Source: Eulemur rufifrons | Lineage: Eukaryota; Chordata; Mammalia; Primates; Lemuridae | Direction: 5' to 3' | DNA: 64,000 bases | Assembly (NCBI RefSeq): GCF_041146395.1 | Contig: NC_090989.1 | Span: 226,146,843 to 226,210,842 of the forward strand | In this document: in pieces, positions 55,311 through 64,000 of the stretch | How positions within the stretch are numbered: the first letter of the stretch is position 1 | Layout: the number at the start of each line of letters is the position of its first letter | Notes under the pieces: model-generated | Seen by the model: only the letters and a program-made list of their open reading frames with translations | The model's database searches: none | What the model was told of the DNA's origin: nothing | Position numbers and translations under genes: made by a program

Positions 55311-56640
55311 TTCCTTATTGTTCTAAATTCCCTTTTTATTTAAATTCAAGCCATGTTCTTTATCCTCCATTCCTAGAAAAGCCAGAGAAGGCTGCAAGTT
55401 TCTTGGACACAGGTACCATATCTGATGTAATATTTTCCCTTACAAAACAAATACTTCATGAATGAATAAAGCAGTGATTGATTGAATGATCTTGTTAATG
55501 TCCTTTCGTCAATGTACTTTTCTCATACCAATGGACTGAGAAAAACTCTGATTAAAAAAGAGACCTTAAATTGGAAAGAAATGATGAATTCCATATCTAA
55601 AGAAGTTTGCAAGGATGGGGTGGGGGTGGAGTTAACATCTCTGTGGAGTTTCACCCCTCACGGTTCTCATCTCTCTCTCTCCCTGGAGTGCAAATGAGTC
55701 AAACCTTATATTGCTTTAGACGTTCTGCTTGGATAAATATTTAAGAGCCAATAAATCTGTCAGAATAGATCTCAGGCTGAGCCAAGGTGAACAGGCTCAC
55801 AGTCATTCTGCCGGAGCCTCGGAGTACCAGGCAGCACAAGCAGAGAGGTCACCGAGTGCCTGCTTACCCCATCAGGAGCAGAGGTATAACTCATAGGAAT
55901 AGGAGGATCTTTCCCAAAATGTGTTTGGCACATGATAAAATTCCTTGTCAAACAGCAGAGCAATCAGATTAAAAAAAATTAGAGCAAAAAAAACAAAGGC
56001 ATATGGAAATAACAAGTTCTCTCAGTGATTCTGGTGGTTTGTAGACTCCAGATGAAAATTATTATTCACCGTGTAAGGCAATTTGGTGGCATCATTCAAC
56101 AAGTTTAGTGTATATAATGTTCAACAGCTATCCACTTCCAGAAATTTAAATTTACCACATAGACAGACTTACACAAAAACACTAGGTTGTGTCTGGAAGT
56201 TTAATTTTCCATTTTTACTTTTTGAAGCTTGTTTTTAATAATGAAGATCTACAGGTACTGACATTTAGGAATCTTACAATTAAAAAGCCAATTCATTACC
56301 CAATTATTCCATGTTGTACCTTACAGTCAACAAGCCAAGTCCAAGTGCACAAAACTTCCTATCAGCATTTTTTTAACCTAACTTTAAAATAGGAACAGAT
56401 AGTCAAGGACTACCTGACATTTGAAGAAAGGCTCCAGCATAAAAGATAAAGATATCAAAGGAAAAGAAAGGAATAAAGGAAATGCAAAAGAAATAGACAA
56501 TGCACTAAAAAGAAGAAAACTTTAATCAAGCTATATTTAATGACCTCAGAAGCTATTCATCCTTAAAACAAGGTAATGATGCTATTAAGAAAGAAAGAGG
56601 ATAAGTGGAGAGTATTATTAGAAAAAGAAAAGGTTCTTAG
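55311..56640. other. Mostly unique sequence, with a candidate regulatory block at 55620-55780
   Basis: 55330-55480 may be a weak sense L2 3' end ('ggacacaggtaccatatctg'). The block 55620-55780, with 'gagtgcaaatgagtc' (octamer-like) and 'gataaatatttaagagccaa', is repeat-free and motif-like. No gene is seen; frames near 55482-55972 have no known domain. Confidence 0.35.
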
Positions 56641-56660
56641 AATTTAAAGATGATAGCTAA

Positions 56661-56697
56661 AATATATATATATGTTGTGCACGTGTGTGTGTGTGCA

Positions 56698-56736
<39 letters not shown>
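56661..56736. repeat. Compound microsatellite (AT)n-(GT)n-(GA)n
   Basis: (AT)5-6 at 56662-56673, interrupted (GT)n at about 56682-56712 and (GA)12 at about 56713-56736. Three dinucleotide types in series. Confidence 0.95.
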
Positions 56737-56779
56737 TTTGGAAAATAAAGCTAAGAAAATATCTCAAAATCTTATTTTA

Positions 56780-57960
56780 AAAAATAGAAAAGAGATGAAA
56801 CTAGGGGGCCAATGCAGAAGGCCCAACATCCAGGATCCAGAATAAGAAGAATATCAAGAGAAAGATTATGGGAACATTTTCTGGACCTGAACAAGATAGG
56901 TCTCCAGACTGAAAAGGCCTAAAGAGCACGTAACACAATAAATGTCGTAAAATTTCGGTACACCAACAGGACAGTAAAAATTTCAAGAAAGGAAACAACA
57001 AATCACATAGAAATCATCAGGAATAAGAATGGTAGTGAATAGCATACCGAGTCCTATCAAGGGAGAATACAAACATTTTCTGATATTTAAGATCTAAAAA
57101 AACTTTACCACCTTTGTACTTTTTCTCAAGAATTCTTCTAAAAGACCCCCTCCCCCCACCACCAAAGCAAGCAATAAAGGTAAACCAAGAAAGAAGAAAT
57201 GGTATTTGGAAAATAAGGAATCAACACCAAAGGAAGATGAAAGAAATTCCCTGCACAATAATGAAAATAAGTCTAACCTATGCACATAACAAGTGTGCAT
57301 AGGTTTAGAGAATGAACAATCCAGATGCAAGTAGAGGCCAGAGACACACAGGAGAAAGAACTCTATAAAAAAGAATTCGATTAATTGCTTTAGGTGGTAG
57401 AGTTGCCTGTGTAGGTAGTTGTAGCTCCAGATACTGCATTGCTTTCACTTGGGCGTGTGAGTGCAGGACCCAGGCTGCCTGGGTTGAAGTCCCGGCTCCT
57501 CCACTTACAATCTCATGTGAGCCAAGTAACCTCACTGTGCTTCATGCTTCCCATCTATAAAAATAAGGATCATAGTTACCTACCACGTAGAGTTACTATA
57601 AAAATTAAATATGTTACTATATTTAATGTGCTGAAAACCATGCCTTGACTATTACAGGCCATTACGGAGTAGAGAAGACTTAACATGTACAGAGAAAATG
57701 AGGTGACTTTTTTCTTTAATGAGCAAATTATCAGCTCTAGTAAAAATAATAATTGCAGAAGAAAGGAATCGTGATGATAGTATGCTCCTTGGCTGAGCAG
57801 TAAATATTTCCATTGTCAGAATAATGCAAATACTGAAATTATAACATAACAAGCTGGCAGGATGGAGTAAAGGTAAAGGGATGTAAGAGAAACCTTTATC
57901 TACCATAACAGGAAGTGAGTAAAGGTAGCACTATATTTAGAACATGGAATTCTATATTAA
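56780..57960 (+). mobile_element. Old L1/HAL1-like sequence, sense, with an inserted MIR
   Basis: 'gggggccaatgcagaaggcc', 'aacattttctggacctgaac', 'ctccagactgaaaaggccta', 'atcatcaggaataagaatgg' and 'cattttctgatatttaagat' follow a known old L1/HAL1 segment in sense. It resumes after 57655 with 'gtagagaagacttaacatg' and 'gctggcaggatggagtaaag'. The region between holds a MIR. Two successive nested old elements are implied. Confidence 0.6.
57455..57655 (+). repeat. MIR SINE, sense
   Basis: 'gtgtgagtgcaggacccagg', 'ctgcctgggttgaagtcccg', 'gctcctccacttacaatctc' and 'catctataaaaataaggatc' follow MIR from near its 5' end. Confidence 0.85.
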
Positions 57961-59499
57961 AATGAATAGCTAAATATGTTTGAAGTAAGCCTGAAAGAAC
58001 AGGACTTGGTTAACTATGGCCATTTCATTACCAAAAAAATAAGATAAAACTAATGAATAAAGAAGGACCATAGGAAGACCAGGTGCTGTTGCAGTAATTC
58101 AGAGCACCAAGTTCTAAGAGCGGTCTCAAGGTCAGGGGTTGGTGGAACTGTCCACTACGGAGTCAGCACCGCTAGGGAACAATCCCAGGAAGGGAAGAGC
58201 ATTCCATTCCACAGACCCACAACATGGGTCTCCATTACCCTGGAAATTTTGTTTTGTTTTGTTTTTTCCCTGTCTGGAATAGGGACATGGACAGGCAACT
58301 TAATTATGAGGAAAGGAAAACTTTTTTTTTCTTTTTTTGACCTCTGCCACCTGGGACATGAATTAAATTTGGCTTGACGTTACAACCACTCCTTTAAAAA
58401 TAAAAGAATAAATTTCGACTTGAAATGAAATTTTTTAAAACAGCAAGTCCCAATACAAAGTTGACATTTAAAGGCAGGTTACTGACATAAAAATAAAAGG
58501 ATACATATCCCTGTTGTACTCTGAAATTAAATGGATAAAAAGGGATTATGCCAAAAAACAACTGGAAGATGAGGGCAAAGCCGTACAGGTTGTCCATACA
58601 AGGATAACGCTTAAGTGAGGACCGAATTTGGCTGAGCTCCACACAATGCTCCACACAAAGCCAAGCCAAGCTGAACAGCCTAATGGCTGTGAACATCCCT
58701 GTGTCAGGACACTTTTCTATGCCGGTGACCCATCACAGGGGTGTGTCCCCATACTGGGCAGACCCTGTAGAGGTCCTTAGCACTCCTGCTGTCTTGAAGA
58801 GCTGATTAAAACCACCCACCAGTATGGAGGGAGGTACTTTATGAGGCATTTTCCTGTCTGGGGGACAGATGTGTTCGGATTTCAATGACGGAGCTGAAAT
58901 TTCAACAGCTGAGCTAGAGACAGCTGCTCCAAAAACCCAGAGGGAGACCGAAAGGTCTTGTGTTCTGCATTGTATCTTGGCAACACTCCTTGCTGCTGCC
59001 CTGGCAGAGGCCCAGGTCCTTTGTGACCAGCCTCGAGGCGATCATATTTCCAGCTGTGTCAGAAACAGTGTGATATAGTCACAGGGACTCCTGCTTGGGT
59101 CACGGAAACATCAAGACACCACTGAGAATGAAATCCCACACAAAATACAAGCGAGTGGACGTTTTATGGCAGCAATGGGAAGTATTTTAGAAGAAGCAAA
59201 ATAAATACAGATGAATATTTTCTTAACATCTGAAATTCTGAGCAAATGGCCTTGGATTTATAATTCCCATGGATTTGTGTGCTTTCAACAATGAGCAGCA
59301 ACATGGAGTTTGGGGATTTAATTCCTTTAAGCATTTCTCTATAAAACCAATTCGTGCTAGCCATTTTTTCTAGAAAAGTATTTCGGTTTACTTTCTCATT
59401 TTTTCCCCCTAGGTTAGTGCAATGGTAAAAAGAAGGGAAACTGAGGAAGGGAAAATATTTATGAAGTTCCCATCCTGTATTGGACACTGCACTAGAAGA
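57961..59499. other. Unique or unclassified non-coding sequence
   Basis: No transposon is firmly recognised. T-rich homopolymer bits occur near 58321-58338. Frames at 58394-58696, 58869-59078 and 59164-59508 have no known domain. Confidence 0.4.
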
Positions 59500-59658
59500 T
59501 TTGTCCACATAATCATAAAAACTCTCATAATTCTAAGCCAGGAATTATTATTATCATGCCCATTTTAAACAGGAAGAAACTGAAACCCAATTAAAAATAT
59601 GTCTAAAATGAGCAACGGAGTTGAGATTATAAAACAAAGTCTGTCTGAATCTTAAAAG
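59500..59658 (-). repeat. MIR SINE, antisense
   Basis: 'tttgtccacataatcataaa', 'aggaattattattatcatgc', 'ccattttaaacaggaagaaa' and 'caacggagttgagattataa' follow the reverse of MIR. The adjoining L1 inserted at its edge. Confidence 0.7.
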
Positions 59659-59669
59659 TATGCTCTTTC
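59659..59669. repeat. Left target-site duplication of the 59.7-kb L1
   Basis: 'tatgctctttc', identical to 60309-60319. Confidence 0.75.
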
Positions 59670-60308
59670 TGGTACCTGCATCCCTGTGTTAGTTGCAGCA
59701 TTATTCACAATAGCCAAGATATGGAGCCAACCGAAGTGTTCATTAATTGATGAATGGATAAAGAAAACATGGCACTCGCGCGCACACACACACACACAAT
59801 GAAATACCATTCAGCCTTGCAGAAGAAGGAAATCCTTCTTTTGTCACAATATGGATGAACCTGGAAAACATGTTAAGTGAAATAAAGCAGGCACAGAAAG
59901 ACAAACTCACTTACAAGTGGAATCTAAAAAAGTCAAACCCATAAAAGCAGAGTAGAATGGTGGTTACCAGGGGCTGGGGGAGGGAGGTGTTGGGAGGATA
60001 TTGATCCAGGGGTACAAAATTTTAGACAGGAGGAATAAATTCAAGAGATCCATTGTATAACATGGTGTCTATTGTTAATAACAAAGCATTATATACTTGA
60101 AAATGGCTAAGACAGATTTTAAGTGTTCTCACCACAAGAAATGCTATGTGAGGTAATGCATATGTTAATTAACTTGATTTAACCATTCCACAATTTACAC
60201 ATATTTCAAAACATCATGTTATATACAATAAATATATACAATTATTTGTCAATTCAAAATAATAATAATAAAAGAGGTAGAAATAATGAAAAAAAAAAAA
60301 AAAAAACC
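59670..60308 (+). mobile_element. 5'-truncated L1 (L1MA/L1PB-like) 3' end, sense
   Basis: End of ORF2: 'agcattattcacaatagcca', 'atggataaagaaaacatggc', 'ctggaaaacatgttaagtga' and 'gaatggtggttaccaggggc'. Then the 3' UTR and an A-rich tail with (AAT)n and a pure A-run to about 60306. A CG/CA microsatellite (59776-59798) has grown within it. 11-bp target duplications flank it. Confidence 0.85.
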
Positions 60309-60319
60309 TATGCTCTTTC
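60309..60319. repeat. Right target-site duplication of the 59.7-kb L1
   Basis: 'tatgctctttc'; partner at 59659-59669. Confidence 0.75.
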
Positions 60320-60579
60320 CTTCCTACCATGTTTCTTCTCATGAATTCCAGACACAGACCTTTGCTTTCTCTTGTGCAGTGAGGCAGTGCTGCCACTAAC
60401 AAAAATAACACATTCATTTATTCACATAAGCCATATAGGATAGTCCATAAATTCAAACTGAGAGCGAATGCACTTATCTCTACTTTATCAATTAAGATTC
60501 CTGCTGTGATGTATTTCTCTATTTTGCCAAGTATTTAAAAATCTTCCTTATTCATTCTTCTCACCTCGCCCAAATAAAG

Positions 60580-60690
60580 TTGGCAAGCACTGTTATCCTC
60601 ACTTAATAACCCAAGTCACCCAGGGAATAGCCAGGATTAGAAGCTATGATACTCAAAGTTCATGGGTAAGTACTCTGAGCCTCCTGTCTA
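60580..60690 (-). repeat. Possible MIR SINE, antisense
   Basis: 'gcactgttatcctcacttaa' and 'ataacccaagtcacccaggg', then 'gccaggattagaagctatga', resemble the MIR core in reverse. Confidence 0.5.
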
Positions 60691-61299
60691 GACCCAGAGA
60701 ATAATTCAGAGGTCTATTTAGTGGAAATCCAGTTAAGAGTCTGGCAGATTTGATTGTTTCAGAGCTATGGCTTCCTGGACACTATCCTTGTCTGTTATCC
60801 TCCTAGCTCTCTGAATGCTTCTGTTTAGAGGAAATCTTCATATTCCCCTACCTTTAAAGAATTGGTACAGCATAAGGTGATGGTCCCAGCTCTCTCCCTG
60901 ATTATTCCCTTCATTCATTCAGCCAAAAAGTATTCCAGCCCTATTACATGTGCATGTCAATTGCCTGGTGGCTTTCCTGTCTATTTCTGGCTCTTCCTGT
61001 GTTCTGCCCTGTATTATCCTCCAGCTTCTGGTTACTTGCAACCCCAATGATCAGCCCCTGTGTGCAGCCCCTCCTGCCAGAGGATGGTCTGATAACACCT
61101 GTACTCCCTGTGTTCCTCTGGCCCTGGGGCGATAGCAGCTTCCAGCAGGTACTAATCTCTGGGTTGCCTCACTGCTCCCTGTCTGGCTTCTCAGCTTCTC
61201 CAATCACCCTTTTAACCAACTGTCCGTATTAAATCCCATTTGCATGAAGGATCTAAAGGGCTATTTTCCTGGCTGGATCCTGATGGACACAGATAGCAT
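60691..61299. other. Unclassified non-coding sequence
   Basis: No gene or firm repeat; three overlapping frames at 60862-61232 in different phases argue against coding. The composition is GC-richer than its surroundings. Confidence 0.35.
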
Positions 61300-61730
61300 T
61301 TTTAGTTACCAGCTACAGAAACCAACCCTGACATTTTGGCAGGAAAGGAATTTATTACAAAAGATATCGGAGAGCTCAGAGAATCCCTGAGAAGACCAAA
61401 GAACCAGGCTCAGAGACTCTGAAGGAAGGAGCAGTGCTCAAAACTCTCTAAGCGGAAGTGTTTGGTGAAGCCACCATTACTGCCACACTTGAAGTCTTGG
61501 TTGCATGACACGTCCCCAACATTGGATTCTGGAATCTACCATTCAAATTGTCTCTGCCACCATCTGTCAACAGAATTAATTCCAGGCATTTTCTACCTCT
61601 TCATGACATCAGCTTCCAATTGAGAGACTGGGGCAGTTACATCTGATTGGCAGAGGATAGGTCACGTGCCTAGCCCTGGCTGTAGGGACAGCTGGGAATG
61701 AGCGTGTCTCTGACATTTTCAGTTCCCATC
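61300..61730 (-). repeat. Old interspersed repeat, family uncertain
   Basis: 'ctacagaaaccaaccctgac', 'caggaaaggaatttattaca', 'gaagaccaaagaaccaggct' and 'ctgattggcagaggataggt' recur as a mammalian medium-reiteration repeat. The name and exact limits are not certain; strand is a guess from the T/A-rich 'aatttatt' near its left side. Confidence 0.45.
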
Positions 61731-61804
61731 ATGGGAGTGGGCTGTCAATAGGCTGCAACATTCCCTAAGTAGAGGACAGCGGTTTAGACGCCGAGTGGAC
61801 ATTT

Positions 61805-62190
61805 TACTTTGAGCAGACTCTGAGACAAGGATTCAAGTGTAAGTGGTTTGTTTGGGAGGAGGGGTAATCTCAGGAATCATTGGTAAGGAAGTGGGGGAAG
61901 TAAGAAAAGAAGGAAAATCAGCCAATGGAAGGTAAATTATTAATCAAGTTTTCACTATGCATGACTACTGGGGAGGCTCTTGGAGTCGCTGTGGGACACA
62001 TACCTCAGAGCTGTCCCACCCAAGAGGACAGGAAGCTGGGGTATTTATCCACCACTCATTCTCCAGCACTGTTGAAAGCACCTAGGGCGCAGGATTATGG
62101 CTTAATTCCCCTGCACTGCCAGCCTCTCTCCCTCTCCTGTGAGCTGAGTGGGCCTCAGCAGCCAGAGAAAACTTTCAGGTAAGTAAATAT
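61805..62190 (-). repeat. Old LTR-like repeat, family uncertain
   Basis: 'gacaaggattcaagtgtaag' and 'gtttgtttgggaggaggggt' with a GC-richer 3' part ('gccagcctctctccctctcc') resemble mammalian LTR-derived repeats read in reverse. The frame at 61925-62182 is not regarded as a gene. Confidence 0.4.
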
Positions 62191-62504
62191 AGGTGCTGGC
62201 AGGTGAAAGTTGGGTGGGTGTGAGCTGAAAAGGTGAGGGAAAGCAGATGTGGCAGGATGCCAACCACATCTGCCACAGGAGCTAAGATGAATGATAAAGG
62301 TCCACAGGCACTAAAGCTGCTGAGCTTGGAAGATTCAACAGTGAGTAAGAGAGACGCACTGGCCTTACTGAGCTATGGTCTTGAGATTGAGGTGCATGAA
62401 CAGGCAATTACAGTGGGACAAGAGCAATAACAGAGGCAACACAGGGTGTTGGGGCCAGACTGCTGGCCTCTACTTCTCAAGAGGATGGAGACAGCATCCT
62501 ATGC
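62191..62504. other. Unclassified sequence
   Basis: Nothing recognised; the frame at 62233-62430 has no known domain. Confidence 0.35.
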
Positions 62505-62675
62505 ATTTTTGAGCACCACTGCCTTGGGTGGTACTTATTCAACACATTTCTGGCCCTACACTGAACTGTCAGGCACAGTCCGGATGTGTTACATGTATTG
62601 TCTGTTTCTTACTATAACCCAACAAGGTAGTTGTGTCCCCATTTTACAGGGGAGGAAGTTAAGGCACTCCTAATT
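62505..62675 (-). repeat. MIR SINE, antisense
   Basis: 'actgaactgtcaggcacagt', 'tactataacccaacaaggta' and 'gttgtgtccccattttacag' follow the reverse of MIR. Confidence 0.7.
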
Positions 62676-62689
62676 GCTCCTAACTGCCT

Positions 62690-62950
62690 TACTACTCATC
62701 ATTCTTCCTATCTCACCTTTGACGTAACCTCTCTGAAAGGATTGCCTGTACCATGTGCTCCCATCTGCAAGCTGGAGTTTTCTCTATAAGTCACCCTGTT
62801 TAGTAATTGGCAACTCATTCTCCATGTATCCTCAGGAGCTGAGCTCTGTGAGAGCAGGAACTGTGTCTCTGTGGCTTAGCAGTGTATGCTCAGCCTCCAG
62901 GAGGGTACTGCCATGTTCTAGATGCACAAACCTCATTTGCAACAATCATT
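62690..62950 (+). repeat. L2 3' end, sense
   Basis: 'ctcaggagctgagctctgtg', 'agagcaggaactgtgtctct', 'gtggcttagcagtgtatgct' and 'cagcctccaggagggtactg' follow the L2 3' end. Confidence 0.7.
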
Positions 62951-62974
62951 TTTTAAATGACTTAAATAAATGAA

Positions 62975-63075
62975 TAAGGCTCAGAGGTATTAAGGTCAAT
63001 TGACCAGTCACAAAGGTAAGAAGTAGTAGAACTGAGGTTTAAACTGCAGCCTGTCTGACCCTCCAAAATCTCCTA
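62975..63075 (-). repeat. MIR SINE core, antisense
   Basis: 'aaggctcagaggtattaagg', 'accagtcacaaaggtaagaa' and 'ctgaggtttaaactgcagcc' match the reverse of the MIR core. Confidence 0.65.
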
Positions 63076-64000
63076 TACTTTGCTGAGGGTTAAGCTACTT
63101 ATTCATCTAAAGCAACCAGAAAATTTAAGTTGGATTAAATGCAGCTATTTTTAGGTCAAAAGGAAAGGGCAGGAAGTCTAAGAACTTCTCATAATCATCA
63201 GGCTGAGGAATTACCAAACAGAACTCTAGATCTAAAGCTAGAAGAAGGTTCTTAGAGGACAAGACCCCATACCCAAACTTTGGCTGGGATGGACAACATT
63301 TAAAATTCTCCCTTGTAAGATTCTAAAGTTTTTAACCTAATCTCTAGGTAAAAGGAAAATTGTTCCCTCTAGCACCAATAACTGATCTCATCAGCTAAAT
63401 AAAATAATTTAAAAATATTAGAGATCAAGTGATTTTTAAGGCACCTGATAAGTTTTTTTCATGCTCCTTTAGCTATTGCAGAAAAGTCATCTCAAACTCC
63501 CAGTTGTCAGGTGTACTCAGAGCCACATTCAAAATAAAGGGGAAAAGCAAGACAATAGCTTGGAAATTTTCAGAGGAATTCTTTCTCTGCCTTTTAAATC
63601 CAGACAATATTTTCACGTCTTCATTTTTGAAAAGTCAATGAGAACCATCCATCCTCTGTGCGTACATTTCCCACATTTCCTCAATTCTAAAATGGCCAAG
63701 AAGCAGAATAGATTTACTAACAGCCTTTGGGTACTGGGACCAGGCATGGGAGGTAGGAGGTAGGAGGGGTAGGGAGGTAGGAGGTAGAACAGACAGGAAA
63801 CACTCCATGAAATGTCCACAGAAATTACAATTTACACATTCTGATTTCAGAACGCTAACATGTGGCCCTAAGAAAGCCTTAGAATTGAAAAAATATGCTA
63901 ATTAAACATCAAACCTTCAAATGGTATTCAGGAAGAGCCTATATATTTTATCCCAATGATAGTTCTACACATAAGTAAAAAATAGTGGGAATGACAAAAG
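63076..64000. other. Unique non-coding sequence
   Basis: No gene or transposon recognised apart from the G-rich minisatellite at 63748-63787. Overlapping frames at 63429-63819 on both strands have no known domain. Confidence 0.4.
63748..63787. repeat. G-rich GGAGGTA-type minisatellite
   Basis: 'gggaggtaggaggtaggagg' continues as 'ggtagggaggtaggaggtag': five or six 7-bp GGAGGTA-like words. With at least four closely spaced G-runs it could form a G-quadruplex. Confidence 0.85.

Overview
The window looks like nuclear, non-coding DNA from a primate, most likely a strepsirrhine (lemur-like) genome. Three things point there. The one full Alu, on the minus strand at 51.6-51.9 kb, has the strepsirrhine-style middle linker and the GTGGCGTCAGC block. 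Three L1 3' ends, near 10.0, 42.2 and 49.6 kb, share a 3' UTR (block containing TGCGCAC/GTGCACC, then 'ctctgactcggg', then 'ttgtacccc' and an A-tail) that I associate with lemur L1s. The old background (MIR, L2, MLT1, L1M) is standard placental. The species call is recognition from memory, not a database result.

I find no supportable protein-coding gene, exon series, rRNA, tRNA or other structural RNA. The longest open frames are about 60-135 codons, and every one with recognisable homology is LINE-1 ORF2 debris. The DNA is AT-rich and CpG-poor with no CpG island, so it is probably intergenic or the inside of a large intron.

Layout. 0-4.1 kb: mostly unique sequence with L2 fragments. 4.14-5.78 kb: an unrecognised tandem array of ~220-bp units, with hints of a three-unit higher order. 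5.8-9.1 kb: two L1 5'-type segments pointing away from each other, the right one with internal ~110-120-bp repeats. 9.56-10.44 kb: an MLT1-like LTR split by a lineage-type L1 with a twin-priming inversion. 10.4-20.5 kb: unique DNA, L2/MIR/L1 fragments, an MLT1 LTR, a 92-bp L1 tail insertion, and two homeodomain-motif-rich blocks that could be conserved enhancers. 20.49-20.97 kb: a 480-bp solitary LTR with intact ends and 5-bp target duplications. 21-29.5 kb: MIR, L2 and other old repeats plus an ERVL-type LTR. 29.5-38.3 kb: a nearly continuous minus-strand L1 block interrupted by an MLT1 LTR. 38.3-51.5 kb: unique DNA with L2/MIR, and two lineage-type L1s (one with a duplicated 3' UTR segment, one a candidate 3' transduction). 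51.5-55.1 kb: Alu and old L1, with a diverged ~125-bp sequence present twice. 55-64 kb: MIR, L1/HAL1-like sequence, microsatellites, an L1 with target duplications, and old unclassified repeats.

Nothing here works as an operon or gene system. The content is a record of retrotransposition, with the tandem array and the unique motif-rich blocks as the parts that repeats do not explain. Old-repeat family names are recalled by eye; boundaries are usually good to tens of bases, except where target-site duplications fix them.
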